A DNA stretch of 64,000 nucleotides from Streptomyces prunicolor NBRC 13075 (GTDB lineage: Bacteria > Actinomycetota > Actinomycetes > Streptomycetales > Streptomycetaceae): positions 1 to 64,000 of the forward strand of contig NZ_BARF01000025.1 in NCBI RefSeq assembly GCF_000367365.1, written 5' to 3'. Numbering within the stretch: the stretch's first letter is position 1; every line of letters begins with the position of its first letter. Position numbers and translations under genes: made by a program. Below the pieces are notes generated by a model. That model searched no databases. It had not been told where the DNA came from and was given only the letters and a program-made list of their open reading frames with translations. Shown in pieces: positions 9,015 through 17,840 of the stretch.

Positions 9015-9646
9015 CCGGACAGGTCCTCACCTGCCGATTCCGTGTCGGACGGGGGCTCTCCGCGCAGTTCAACTGCCGTGATCGCAAAGGCCAGTGGCCC
9101 GGGAAGCAGCAGGGCGAGCAGGGGCAGCATCCAAAGGAAGGCGACGCACAGTCCGACCGCCGCCGCGATCAGGGCGCAGCCCGTCGGGTCGGTGGCGGAG
9201 CGGCTGGCGGCCCGGTTCAGGGCCGGATGCCAGCCGCGCGCCACCTCCGGATCGGCGGCGGCGCGCAGGGTGAGGACGAGTCCCGTGGCCGCGAGAGCGG
9301 TCAGTGCCCATGACATCGGACGGGCGCCCGGGAGGCCCGCCCTCGCGAGGGCGAGGTCGAGGACGACCAAGGTCACGGCGGCGAAGACCGTCACGCCCGC
9401 CAGCACGGAACGACGAAGACCGTGCGCGCGGAACTCGGCGACGTACTCCCCCATACTCACCGGCCGGTCCTCGCGGATCGACCGTCGAAGGAGGGCGCAG
9501 GCCGCGGCGAACGCCGTAGGAACCGTGATCAGGGGGAGGGAGGCGACCGCCGCCGCCACGCCGACGGCGAGCATGTCGGCGAAGAGGGTGAAGCGGGGGC
9601 CGAACAGCTCGCCGGGTTCCCGGCGTTGGGGTGCGAGGGAACTCAT
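8963..9646 (-). CDS. DUF624/YesL-like membrane protein
   Basis: A 227-residue protein with about five hydrophobic segments, including MLAVGVAAAVASLPLITV and SVLAGVTVFAAVTLVVLDLAL, and a cytoplasmic C-terminal tail. The pattern and size match the YesL-like DUF624 proteins that accompany sugar ABC importers, and the gene lies 4 bp downstream of the importer's second permease on the same strand. It is therefore probably the last gene of the importer operon. Its biochemical role is unknown. Its 3' end overlaps the facing propeller gene by 52 bp. Confidence 0.7.
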   Translation of the reverse strand: MSSLAPQRREPGELFGPRFTLFADMLAVGVAAAVASLPLITVPTAFAAACALLRRSIREDRPVSMGEYVAEFRAHGLRRSVLAGVTVFAAVTLVVLDLALARAGLPGARPMSWALTALAATGLVLTLRAAADPEVARGWHPALNRAASRSATDPTGCALIAAAVGLCVAFLWMLPLLALLLPGPLAFAITAVELRGEPPSDTESAGEDLSGQPRATAMDPASRSPAS

Positions 9647-9650
9647 CGGC

Positions 9651-10559
9651 TCAGCCCTTCAGTCCGGAGGTCGCCATGCCCTCCACCAGGTAGCGCTGGA
9701 AGGCGAAGAAGAACAGCACGATGGGCACGATCGAGATCACCGACATCGCGAACATCGGGCCGTAGGCGGAGGTGCTGGACTGGTCGACGAAGTTGCGCAG
9801 GGCCAGGGTGATCGTGAACTTCTCCGGGTCGAAGAGGTAGATCAGCTGGGTGAAGAAGTCGTTCCAGCTCCAGATGAAGGTGAAGATCGCGGTGGTGATC
9901 AGCGCCGGGCGGGTCAGCGGGAGGACGACCGACCAGAAGATACGGAACGGTCCGCAGCCGTCGATGCGGGCGGCCTCGTCCAACTCACGCGGCAGGCCGC
10001 GCATGAACTGGACGATGAGGAAGACGAAGAACGCCTCCGTGGCAAGGAACTTGGGCAGGATCAGCGGCCAATAGGTGTCCACCATGCCGAGTTTGTTGAA
10101 GATGATGTACTGCGGGATCAGCACGGCGTGGTGCGGCAGCATCATCGTGGCGATCATGAAGCCGAACATCGGGCCCCGCATCCGGAAGCGCAGCCGCGCG
10201 AAGGCGTAGGCGGCGAGGGAGCAGGACACGACGTTGCCGATGACCGAACCGACGCTGATCAGCAGGGAGTTGAGGAGAAGGCGGGAGATCGAGACGCCGC
10301 TGATTCCGTCGAGGGCGGTGGTGTAGTTCGACCACTCGATGTGGCTGGGCAGCAGCTTGAGGCTGGTGAGGACCTCGTTCGCCGGCTTGAGTGAGGTGGC
10401 GAACAGCCAGACCAACGGGTAGAGCAGGACGAGGAGTACGGCCACCAGGCCGAGGTGTTTCGCGATCGCCGCGGTGCGCGTGCGGCCGGAGTTGTTCTTG
10501 AGACCGGAGCTGTTCTTGAGGCCTGCGGCACTCTTCACGTCGGGCACGGTCGTGGCCAT
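9651..10559 (-). CDS. Sugar ABC transporter permease (MalG type)
   Basis: A 302-residue inner-membrane permease with six hydrophobic segments. The EAA loop is present as LDEAARIDGCGPFRIFWSVV, the contact for the ATPase. A lysine/asparagine-rich N-terminal tail precedes the first segment. The ATG overlaps the stop of the upstream permease (ATGA at 10556-10559 read on the minus strand), showing translational coupling. With the genes upstream it forms a CUT1-type importer; no ATPase is encoded here, as is common in Streptomyces, where a shared MsiK-type ATPase serves many importers. Confidence 0.9.
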   Translation of the reverse strand: MATTVPDVKSAAGLKNSSGLKNNSGRTRTAAIAKHLGLVAVLLVLLYPLVWLFATSLKPANEVLTSLKLLPSHIEWSNYTTALDGISGVSISRLLLNSLLISVGSVIGNVVSCSLAAYAFARLRFRMRGPMFGFMIATMMLPHHAVLIPQYIIFNKLGMVDTYWPLILPKFLATEAFFVFLIVQFMRGLPRELDEAARIDGCGPFRIFWSVVLPLTRPALITTAIFTFIWSWNDFFTQLIYLFDPEKFTITLALRNFVDQSSTSAYGPMFAMSVISIVPIVLFFFAFQRYLVEGMATSGLKG

Positions 10560-11512
10560 CAGGCCCCCTCGTTGGCGTAGAAGACCCAGGAGCGCGAGGT
10601 CCTGAAGAGGACGAGCGTGACCGCGCCGATGGCCAGGAGCAGGACCCAGGCCATGGCGGAGGCGTAGCCCATGTGCGAGGCGGTGAAGCCTCGTTCGTAG
10701 AGGTAGAGCGTGTAGAACTCGGTCGAGTCGGCCGGTCCACCGTTGCCGCCGCTGATCGCGAAGGCGGGGGTGAACACCTGGAAGGACTGGATGGTCTCCA
10801 GGACGAGGTTGAAGAAGACCACCGGGGACAGCATGGGCAGCGTCACGGACACGAACCGCCGCCACCGTCCCGCGCCGTCGAGCGCCGCGGCCTCGTACAG
10901 GTCGGCCGGGATCTGCTGCAACCCGGCGAGGAAGATGACCATCGGGGCGCCGAACTGCCAGGCGGAGAGCAGTGCGACGACGAACACCGCGAGGTGCGGG
11001 TCGGAGACCCAGCCGCCGGTGTGGATGCCGATGGAGGACAGGAGTTCGTCGACGGTGCCGCCGTCGTTGTAGAGGGCCCGCCACACCAGCGCGACCGCCA
11101 TGCTCGCGCCGAGCAGCGACGGGGCGTAGAAGGCCGAGCGGTAAAAGCCTTTGGCCTTGCGGGTGTTGCTGAGCAGCAACGCGACGCCGAGCGCGATGGC
11201 GAGTTTGAGGGGGACGGCGACCACGACGTACAGGAGGGTGGTGCCGACCGAGCGCCAGTACCTCGGGTCCGCGGTGAACATGTCGCTGTAGTTGCGGAGT
11301 CCGACCCACTTGGGCGGGTCGAAGAGGTTGTAGTCGGTGAACGACAGATACAGGGACACGGCCATGGGGGCGAGCGTCAGGAGGACGACTCCGAGGATCC
11401 ATGGCGTGAGGAAGATGTAGGCGGGGCCGCCGCGTTGACCGCGCTTGCGCTGTTCCGGTGGGGTCGCGGTGGCTCGTGCGGTGCGGGGCGGTGGGGTTGC
11501 CGTGGTGGTCAT
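10559..11512 (-). CDS. Sugar ABC transporter permease (MalF type)
   Basis: A 317-residue permease with six transmembrane segments. The first is preceded by a Thr/Pro/Arg-rich cytoplasmic tail; PAYIFLTPWILGVVLL is the usual opening of this family. The EAA loop is LYEAAALDGAGRWRRFVSVT. The start codon overlaps the stop of the binding-protein gene by 4 bp, so the order is binding protein, permease F, permease G, DUF624-like protein. It forms the channel of the importer with the downstream permease. The sugar is not predictable from sequence. Confidence 0.9.
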   Translation of the reverse strand: MTTTATPPPRTARATATPPEQRKRGQRGGPAYIFLTPWILGVVLLTLAPMAVSLYLSFTDYNLFDPPKWVGLRNYSDMFTADPRYWRSVGTTLLYVVVAVPLKLAIALGVALLLSNTRKAKGFYRSAFYAPSLLGASMAVALVWRALYNDGGTVDELLSSIGIHTGGWVSDPHLAVFVVALLSAWQFGAPMVIFLAGLQQIPADLYEAAALDGAGRWRRFVSVTLPMLSPVVFFNLVLETIQSFQVFTPAFAISGGNGGPADSTEFYTLYLYERGFTASHMGYASAMAWVLLLAIGAVTLVLFRTSRSWVFYANEGA

Positions 11513-12828
11513 CGCAGCTCCCGCTTCGCCTCGGCGACATACTCCTCGGCGGCGCCTCGCGGGCTCTCCATGCCGTAGGAGACGCGCTGGTAGTCACGTT
11601 GGAAGGAGACCTGGAGGACGACATCGCCCCGGGGTGGTGCCATCGGTGGCGCGCCCGTGCCGTGGGCGGCGATCGTGCGGCCGTAGTCGTAGACCTCCTT
11701 CTCCGGGCCGGTGAGGGTCTTGCCTATCGACTCGGCGATCTTCTCGTTGGGGGGTGTGGAGCGGGTGACGCCGAGGATCTTGCCGGCGGCGGCGTCGTTG
11801 AGCAGGAAGTCAATCAACTCGGCCGCCTCCTTGGGGTGTTGGGTCCCGGCGCCCGCGCCGATGAGCATGGTCGGCTTGAAGTACTGGCCCACCTTGCCGT
11901 CGGTCGTGGGGACCGGCGCGAAGTGGACCTGGTCGCCGAGCAGGGGCGGGTAGCCGAGAAAGGGGGCGTCCCAGTTGAAGTCGGTCGCCGCGATGCCGCG
12001 TCCCATCGGAGTGTCCTCGACGGCGCCGCCGATCTGGGCGGTGTCCCGGGCCTGCGAGACGACGCCCGCGCGGCGCAGCCTGTCGGTGAACGTCCAGAAG
12101 TCGGTCAAGTCGTCGGTGGTGAAGCCGAGTCGGTGCTCGGAGGCGTACAACTCCTTGCCCCTGCTGCGCAGCCAGGTCTCGAAGGCGTCCTCGTTCACGC
12201 CGAGGTCGGAAAGACCGGTGTAGGTATGACCGTTGGGGCCTTTCATGCCGAGCGCGCTGATCTTCTTGCCCGCTTCCGCCCAGTCGTCCCAGGTCCAGCC
12301 CGGCTGGGGCGTGGCGACTCCGGCCTTCTTGAAGACCGTGGCGTCGTAGACGATGCCGGTCGTGCCCTTGCCCATCGGGAGGGCGTACTGCTTGCCGTCG
12401 TAAACACCCGTGCGGGTCAGGGACTTGTCGAAGTCGGCCGTCTGGAGCGTGCCGTTCTTGACGTAGGGGCCGAGGTCGAGGAGGGTGCCGCTGCCCGCGT
12501 ACTGGGATATCTGCCGGTAGTCGAGCTGGGCCACGTCGGGCAGGTCTCCGCCGGCGGCCTGGGTGGCGAGCTTCTGCACATACGCCGGGTAGCCGGCGAA
12601 GGAGGTGCGCACCGTGATGTTCGGGTGGCGCTTCTCGAAGAGGGCCACGGCGGCGTTGGTGCGTTGCGCGCGGTCGTCGTTGCCCCACCAGGCGAAGGTG
12701 AGTGTCACTTTCCCGCCCGCCGCCGTGCTCGCTCCGTCGCCGTCGGAACAGCCGGCGAGGAGGGGGGCGACCAGGGCGCCCGCGGCGGCGCCGAGGACAG
12801 CTCGTCTCCGGAAACTGGGTGGCGTCAT
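11509..12828 (-). CDS. Extracellular sugar-binding lipoprotein
   Basis: A 439-residue substrate-binding protein of the family-1 solute-binding group. The signal has three arginines (SFRRRAVLGAAAG) and a lipobox LAGC, so it may be exported by Tat and then lipid-anchored. The body contains LTFAWWGNDDRAQRTNAAV and WTWDDWAEAGKKISALG, both typical of sugar-binding proteins. The ATG has GGAGG seven bases upstream. Promoter and operator signals lie at 12977-13030. It delivers a sugar or oligosaccharide to the two downstream permeases and is the first gene of that operon, which converges on the LacI-headed operon. Confidence 0.92.
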   Translation of the reverse strand: MTPPSFRRRAVLGAAAGALVAPLLAGCSDGDGASTAAGGKVTLTFAWWGNDDRAQRTNAAVALFEKRHPNITVRTSFAGYPAYVQKLATQAAGGDLPDVAQLDYRQISQYAGSGTLLDLGPYVKNGTLQTADFDKSLTRTGVYDGKQYALPMGKGTTGIVYDATVFKKAGVATPQPGWTWDDWAEAGKKISALGMKGPNGHTYTGLSDLGVNEDAFETWLRSRGKELYASEHRLGFTTDDLTDFWTFTDRLRRAGVVSQARDTAQIGGAVEDTPMGRGIAATDFNWDAPFLGYPPLLGDQVHFAPVPTTDGKVGQYFKPTMLIGAGAGTQHPKEAAELIDFLLNDAAAGKILGVTRSTPPNEKIAESIGKTLTGPEKEVYDYGRTIAAHGTGAPPMAPPRGDVVLQVSFQRDYQRVSYGMESPRGAAEEYVAEAKRELR

Positions 12829-12976
12829 GGCGATGCCTCCTGAGTGGGGCGTGGACATCGTTGTCTGAGGTCAGGAGTTGTTGCCCGGTCCGGCAGAGCG
12901 TGGGGGGGAACGGACGGATGACATGGCACGAGAGCGCGACCCATCGGGCCGTGCTGGATGAACGGCGGGGGGGTAT

Positions 12977-13030
12977 GGCAAGCGCTTTCGCCTTGCGAAG
13001 AACGTAGATCCCGTCCGTCCGGTCGGTCAA
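12977..13030 (-). promoter_or_regulatory. Promoter with LacI-type operator before the ABC operon
   Basis: On the minus strand TTGACC (13025-13030) and TACGTT (13001-13006) are separated by 18 bp, a good housekeeping promoter. Eight bp after the -10 lies GGCGAAAGCGCTTGCC (12977-12992), built on the palindrome AAGCGCTT, the core commonly seen in LacI-family operators. Repression by a LacI-type protein, possibly the one at 1137-2237, is inferred. The rest of the 324-bp gap (12829-13152) holds nothing gene-like. Confidence 0.65.
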
Positions 13031-13152
13031 CGGTGCTGCACCATGTTTGTTCGGACATGGGGCACGCGTGCGCAGGTCGGTACACGTGCCCCACTGTCCG
13101 ATTCGGCCTCGCCGGTCGTACGGGGAGGGCCTGACAGCCGTACAGGGAGGAG

Positions 13153-14556
13153 CTAGAGACGCACGGCCGACGCCTGCCGGGCGACCTCGACGAGCCGCTC
13201 CCGGACCAGCTCCATGCACAGCCGCATGTTCTTGTCCGCGATGACGTTGTCCGGGATGCGGCAGGCGAACTGAAGGCCCTCGTGGACCCGGGTCACCCAC
13301 GCGCACACCTGGTCGCCGTACGACACCCGGATCAGTCCGTACGCCTTGAGTTCCTGCCAGCGCTCCGAACCGGGCAGGGCGCGCGAGTCGACGTAGGAGA
13401 CGATCGAGTACAGGTCGGGGGACGTGGGCCGGAAGTCGGCGCCCAGCAGGCGCAGGACGCGGGCGATGGGCATGCGGGCCAGCGGGCGGTTCTCGCGGAG
13501 GGTGGCGCGGACCATGCGCAGGGCGTGGTCGAAGTCCGTGGCGTGCTGCACGGGGATCTCGATCGGGGCGCCGCCCACGTACCAGCCGACCGAGTCGGCC
13601 CAGCGGGACTTGGCGCGGGTGTGGAAGGGGACAACGGTGCGGTACACGTCGAGGCCGCTGATCTCGCGGGCGGCGAGGGCTACGGCCGCGAGGATGCCGA
13701 CGAGGCTTCCGCCATAGGGGCGGCAGTACGCCTCGAAGGCCGCCGCGTCCGTCTCGTCGACGAGCATCTCCTGGAGGAACTTCTGCGTGGGCAGCGGTCC
13801 TTCGGGGTCGAGGCCGAGGTCGACGGGGAAGTTCGGCAGTTTGCCGTCGCAGCGGGCGATGAACTCGCGCCAGCGGGAGACGACGGTGTGCGTGTCGTCG
13901 ATCTGGTCGGCGTCCGTGCGCTCGCCCGCGCAGAAATCGATGTAACTGGCGACGGGCGCCGACTCGACGGCCTTCCCGGCGAGGCCGGCCTCGTACAGCT
14001 CGTGGACCTCGCCCGCGATGCGATGCAGCGAGTAGGCGTCGACGTTGCTGTGGTCGAACGCCAGGTAGACGCTCGTGCCGTCGTCCCGGACGACCGCCGC
14101 GAAAAGGAAGTTCGGCCAGGTGAGCGCGTCCGCCGTCACATCGAAACGGTCCTGCAGGTACCGGGTCAGCGTCACCGCGTCCGTGAACTCCCCCACGTCC
14201 TCGCGGTGCAGGGCCACGGCGTCGGCGTCCAGGGTGAAGCGGCGCATCTCGTCACCGGCCCACCTGAAGCCGCTGCGCAGCGTCTCGTGCCGGAGCATCC
14301 AGGAACGCAACGCGCCCTGGAGCACGTCGAGTTCGATCCGGCCCGGCATGTCGAAGGCGGTACCGAGCCAGGTCGGCACGAACAGCCCGTCCTCGCGCAC
14401 CGAGCGCGCCGTACGGATGTGGGACTCCTGCACGTACGCCGGTGGCCGCGCATCGTCCGGAAGGGCCCGCGCCGCTCCTACGGCCGTCGGGTGCAGCGTC
14501 CACTCGACGAGTCGTCCGGGTCGGATCTCGCACCGCTGAAGGTCACTCATGCGCAC
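13153..14556 (-). CDS. Free-standing condensation-domain protein
   Basis: A 467-residue protein of the nonribosomal-peptide condensation / PapA acyltransferase superfamily, with no carrier or adenylation domain attached or encoded nearby. The catalytic HHxxxDG motif appears as AFDHSNVDAYSL: the second His and the Asp remain, but the first His is Asp and the Gly is Ala. Other family blocks seen are LRSWMLRHETLRSGFRW and VPFHTRAKSRWADSVGWYVG. The GTG at 14554-14556 follows GGAGAG at good spacing; an ATG six bases further in is the alternative. It likely makes an ester or amide using an acyl carrier or CoA made elsewhere. Partners are not in the window. Confidence 0.8.
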   Translation of the reverse strand: MRMSDLQRCEIRPGRLVEWTLHPTAVGAARALPDDARPPAYVQESHIRTARSVREDGLFVPTWLGTAFDMPGRIELDVLQGALRSWMLRHETLRSGFRWAGDEMRRFTLDADAVALHREDVGEFTDAVTLTRYLQDRFDVTADALTWPNFLFAAVVRDDGTSVYLAFDHSNVDAYSLHRIAGEVHELYEAGLAGKAVESAPVASYIDFCAGERTDADQIDDTHTVVSRWREFIARCDGKLPNFPVDLGLDPEGPLPTQKFLQEMLVDETDAAAFEAYCRPYGGSLVGILAAVALAAREISGLDVYRTVVPFHTRAKSRWADSVGWYVGGAPIEIPVQHATDFDHALRMVRATLRENRPLARMPIARVLRLLGADFRPTSPDLYSIVSYVDSRALPGSERWQELKAYGLIRVSYGDQVCAWVTRVHEGLQFACRIPDNVIADKNMRLCMELVRERLVEVARQASAVRL

Positions 14557-14707
14557 AGGGCTCTCCGTTCGCCTGCCCACGGGAGGCCGCCGGGCACCAC
14601 TGTCGATCCACGCCTCCATGCCGCTCGGGCACCGCTCACTGCATGGGAGATCAACGATCGGATATTCGGAAAGCAACGCTGTGAACAGGCTTGCTGATCA
14701 GTTCATT

Positions 14708-15238
14708 TCAGCCGGTGCGGTGGAGCTGCGCCGCGAGGTGGTGTTGCAGCGGTTGTCCTACGGCTTCCAGGTCGTGGGCGAAGGTGAGTGTGGCGGCGTC
14801 GGTGAGGGTGTAGCGGCGGCGGGTGGCGGTGACCTTCTTTGCGGTGGGGGCGAGGGCGATCTCGTGGGTGGCGAGGTCGACCGTGTCGCCGGTGGCGGTT
14901 CCGACGAGGATCTCGGCGATGCCGGTGGGCTGGGTGATCAGTGCCTCGATCCGGCCTTCGGGTTGCAGGCGCCACCAGCCGCTCTCGCGGGCCGCGGGGC
15001 GCAGTGGTGTGCCTTCGGCGTCGAGGATCCAGGCTCGGGCCTCGTAGTGCAGGAAGGGGCGGCCGTCGTGGCTGAAGGTGACGTCCTGGGCGTAGGCGAA
15101 GTCGCCGTCCAGCGTGGGGTATTCGCCCTCGCCTTGGCCGTGCCAGTGGCCCAGGAGGGCGAGGACGGGGGTGAGCAGGGGGTGGGGGGCGGGTTTCTCG
15201 TCCGGGTGGTGGGCGTCGGGGTACGGGGGGTTGGGCAC
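14708..15238 (-). CDS. Nitrobindin-like heme-binding beta-barrel protein
   Basis: A 176-residue protein of the FABP-like / nitrobindin (THAP4 heme-binding domain) family. The family signature is near the N-terminus as [23 protein letters not shown] sequence (read [19 protein letters not shown]), followed by the ten-strand barrel pattern with [16 protein letters not shown] and RESGWWRL. Family members bind ferric heme through a C-terminal His and react with nitric oxide or peroxynitrite. The GTG at 15236-15238 has GGAG five bases upstream. It is cytoplasmic and appears monocistronic, 151 bp downstream of the opposite end of the condensation gene. Confidence 0.88.
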   Translation of the reverse strand: MPNPPYPDAHHPDEKPAPHPLLTPVLALLGHWHGQGEGEYPTLDGDFAYAQDVTFSHDGRPFLHYEARAWILDAEGTPLRPAARESGWWRLQPEGRIEALITQPTGIAEILVGTATGDTVDLATHEIALAPTAKKVTATRRRYTLTDAATLTFAHDLEAVGQPLQHHLAAQLHRTG

Positions 15239-15331
15239 GGGCGCTCCTGTGGTTGGTGCGGGTGTCGGGGCGCAGCTTAAGCGCTCCGCGCGAAGTGCCC
15301 CGATATGCCGTCTTGCCAGTGACTCGCCATC

Positions 15332-15410
15332 GTGGCTGGTCGCGCCCACGCGGCGGAGCCGCAAATAGACACAGCCCCGCGCCCCTTGGTGCGCCGCAGT
15401 TGACCCGGGA
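15332..15410. repeat. Streptomyces-type dispersed intergenic element (candidate)
   Basis: Within the 374-bp gap 15239-15612 this stretch contains GTGGCTGGTCGCGCCCACG, a small hairpin GCGGC-GGA-GCCGC and ACAGCCCCGCGCCCCTT. I recall very similar wording in intergenic regions of other Streptomyces genomes, where it behaves as a dispersed repeat or terminator-like element. Only one copy is in this window, so the repeat call rests on memory. The rest of the gap holds no gene; AGGAG at about 15602 serves the next gene. Confidence 0.4.
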
Positions 15411-15612
15411 TTCGTCGGCTACGAAGTTTTTGCTAACTCGCGGGGACCCCATGAACCGGCCCCCACCTGCACGGAGTCCCCTTTGTCCACCCGAACGCGC
15501 GGCCGGTAATGGTGAGTTCACCTTGCTCCCCTTCCACCCCGTTCTACGCGCGTGGTGTCATGCACCTGCCCGCCACCCCCCACGTGGGCATCAACTCGAC
15601 TAGGAGTCACGC

Positions 15613-16608
15613 ATGTTGAGGACGTTCCTCGGCCGCGCGGGTGTCGCGCTGGCAGCCGGCGCCACCCTCTTCGTCACGGCAGTCCCCGCCAACGCCGCGA
15701 CCTACACCGCCTTCGCCTTCTCCCAGGCCGGCACCACGCAACCGACCATCTACGACTTCATCAACTCGGCCACCTCCTCGCTCGACATGACGATGTACGA
15801 GCTGGAGGACACGACCGCCGTCAACGACCTGATCGCACTGGAGAACAAGGGCGTCACCGTGCGGGTGGTCCTGGACCGCGCGCACCAGTCCGCCAACAGT
15901 TCGGCGTACACGGCGCTGACGAACGCGGGCGTGGGCGTGGTGTGGTCGCCGTCCAGCTTCGTCTACACCCACCAGAAGACGATCACCGTGGACGCCACCA
16001 AGTCGCTTGTCCTGACCGGCAATCTGACCTCGCAGTACTACTCGACCGGCCGCGACTACGGCGTCTTCACCGACGACACGCGTGATGTCGCCGCGATCGA
16101 GAAGGTGTTCAACGCGGACTACGCCGGCACCTCGGTCACCCCGACCGACGGCGACCATCTGCTCTGGTCCCCCACCGACTCCCGCAGCCGTCTGCTCACC
16201 GTGATCAACGCGGCCACCACGACGCTCGACGTCGAGGAACTGGAGTTCAGCGACAGCACGGTGGTCAACGCCATCGTCGCCAGAGCGAAGGCGGGCGTGA
16301 CCGTGCGGGTGGTGCTGGAGACCCCGTCCGACTACTCCAGCGAGGTCTCCGCGATCAAGGCGGCCGGTGGCACGGTCGTCGGCTACTCCGACCCCGACGG
16401 CTTCTACATCCACGCCAAGGCCATGGTCGCCGACTACGGCCTGTCCACCCAGGAGGTGGAGGCGGGTTCGATGAACATCAGCAGCAACTCCCTCTCGAAC
16501 AACCGGGAGTTGGGCATCATCCTCACCGGCACGGGAGTGGCCCAGTCCGTCGCCACGACCATCGAGACGACGTTCAAGAGCGACTACGCGGGCGGTACCG
16601 CCGCCTAG
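15613..16608 (+). CDS. Secreted phospholipase-D-like protein
   Basis: A 331-residue exported protein of the PLD superfamily. A Sec signal of about 28 residues ends VPANA. Two HKD motifs are complete enough for catalysis: His120-Gln-Lys122 with Asp127 (THQKTITVD) and His267-Ala-Lys269 with Asp274 (IHAKAMVAD), each followed by a conserved Asn in TGNLTS and SMNISSNS. The short length and single repeat pair resemble secreted endonuclease-like or cardiolipin-synthase-like PLDs more than the 500-residue Streptomyces phospholipases, so the substrate may be nucleic acid or lipid. AGGAG precedes the ATG. Its stop codon shares the tetramer CTAG with that of the opposing PucR gene. Confidence 0.85.
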   Translation: MLRTFLGRAGVALAAGATLFVTAVPANAATYTAFAFSQAGTTQPTIYDFINSATSSLDMTMYELEDTTAVNDLIALENKGVTVRVVLDRAHQSANSSAYTALTNAGVGVVWSPSSFVYTHQKTITVDATKSLVLTGNLTSQYYSTGRDYGVFTDDTRDVAAIEKVFNADYAGTSVTPTDGDHLLWSPTDSRSRLLTVINAATTTLDVEELEFSDSTVVNAIVARAKAGVTVRVVLETPSDYSSEVSAIKAAGGTVVGYSDPDGFYIHAKAMVADYGLSTQEVEAGSMNISSNSLSNNRELGIILTGTGVAQSVATTIETTFKSDYAGGTAA

Positions 16609-17819
16609 GACTTCCGTGTGTCGTCGGTCGACTCCGAGGTCGAGGGCCTCGGAGTCTGCCGTACCGCGCGCAGGGCGAGGGCGAGTTCGGTGATGCCGCG
16701 CGGGTCGGTCAGTGAGCGGCCGGTGCGTTCGGCGATGCGGCGCAGGCGGGTGCGTACGGTGTTGGGGTGGACGTAGAGCTGCTTGGCGGCCTCCTCGGCG
16801 GAGCCGCCGCAGTCGAACCAGACGTCCAACGTGTCGAGCAGCAGGGCACGTTCGTCGGCGGGCAGGGCCTCGACGGGGCCGAGGACCTTGGCGGCGACGC
16901 GGGCCATGACGTCGGGTGCGCCGGCTGTCGCGACGGCGAGCGGTGAGTCGTCGAAGACGGTCACGGCGCTGCTCTCGGCGTCGCCGCCGCGCATGGCGAC
17001 CTTGGCGAAGCGCAGGGCGTCGCCGGTGCGGTTCAGGTCGTCGTAGGAGGGGCTCACCCCGACGCGTCGCTCCGCGCGCTGTCCCAACACCTCGACCAGG
17101 TCGGGCAGATCGCGCGGGGTGCGCAGGTGGACGATGCCGAGTTGGAGGTCGGGGCGCAGTCGCCAGGCGGAGCGGATGCCGCGCCGGGTCAGGAGGTCCG
17201 TGATGTCCGGCAGGGCCTGTCGGCCGATCCCCGGTACCTCGGCGGCGACCACGGTGAACGGGCCCTCGCGCGGCACGCGCAGCACCTCCGCCGCGGACCA
17301 CACGGCGTCGGCGTCCATGCTCCTGCCCTCCAGGAGGGCTTCCACCAGCGCGGAACGTTCCTGGTCGCCGGCGAGGAGCCGTCGGGCCACCTCGTCGTGG
17401 TATCCGGAGACCATGCCTTCGGTGATGCCGTCCTGGATCTCCCACATGGCGGTGGCCGCCGCGACCAGAACGTCGTTGCCCACCAGGGCGGTTGTGGTGG
17501 CCTCGGCGACCACGGACTCCCAGAAGTACTTCACGCCGACGCGGTAGGCGGTCATCACGGTCGGCAGCGGCACGTTCTGCCGGGCGCGGCGGCGGCCGAT
17601 GTCGGCCGCCGCCGCGGTGTCCAGCGGTACCTGTCCGGTGAGTGCCTGGAGCGCGTTGCCGACGTGGGTGCGGCAGGCCTCCTCCAGGTCCTCGTCGGGC
17701 ACCGCGTCGTAGTGGTACTCCCGCGCGCCGGAGCGGATCCGCGCCGCCATCTCCTTCGCCAGCTCCCCGACGCGTTCCAGCAGCACGGTCGCCAGGGCTC
17801 TGATCTCCTTGTCGACCAA
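16605..17819 (-). CDS. PucR-family transcriptional regulator
   Basis: A 404-residue regulator. The C-terminus carries the PucR helix-turn-helix (SAEEAAKQLYVHPNTVRTRLRRI, here split as SAEEAAKQLYVHPNTVRTRL plus RRIAERTG), preceded by the GGDEF-like core with RVGVSPSYDDL. The N-terminal 180 residues are the helical sensor region with PLPTVMTAYRVG. The start appears to be TTG at 17817-17819 with GGAG eight bases upstream; no ATG is suitably placed. Four 22-bp repeats lie 21-109 bp upstream. It ends head-on with the phospholipase-D-like gene, the two stops sharing CTAG at 16605-16608. Target genes are unknown. Confidence 0.87.
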   Translation of the reverse strand: MVDKEIRALATVLLERVGELAKEMAARIRSGAREYHYDAVPDEDLEEACRTHVGNALQALTGQVPLDTAAAADIGRRRARQNVPLPTVMTAYRVGVKYFWESVVAEATTTALVGNDVLVAAATAMWEIQDGITEGMVSGYHDEVARRLLAGDQERSALVEALLEGRSMDADAVWSAAEVLRVPREGPFTVVAAEVPGIGRQALPDITDLLTRRGIRSAWRLRPDLQLGIVHLRTPRDLPDLVEVLGQRAERRVGVSPSYDDLNRTGDALRFAKVAMRGGDAESSAVTVFDDSPLAVATAGAPDVMARVAAKVLGPVEALPADERALLLDTLDVWFDCGGSAEEAAKQLYVHPNTVRTRLRRIAERTGRSLTDPRGITELALALRAVRQTPRPSTSESTDDTRKS

Positions 17820-17840
17820 TGTCTTTTCTCCGGCTCACCG

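Noticed and set aside
9042..10394. Long + frame opposite the DUF624-like and permease genes
   Set aside because: Antisense shadow; the permease EAA loop and membrane segments on the other strand are clear.
13153..14556. Part of a nonribosomal peptide cluster
   Set aside because: No adenylation, carrier or thioesterase domain is encoded nearby; neighbours are ordinary catabolic and regulatory genes.
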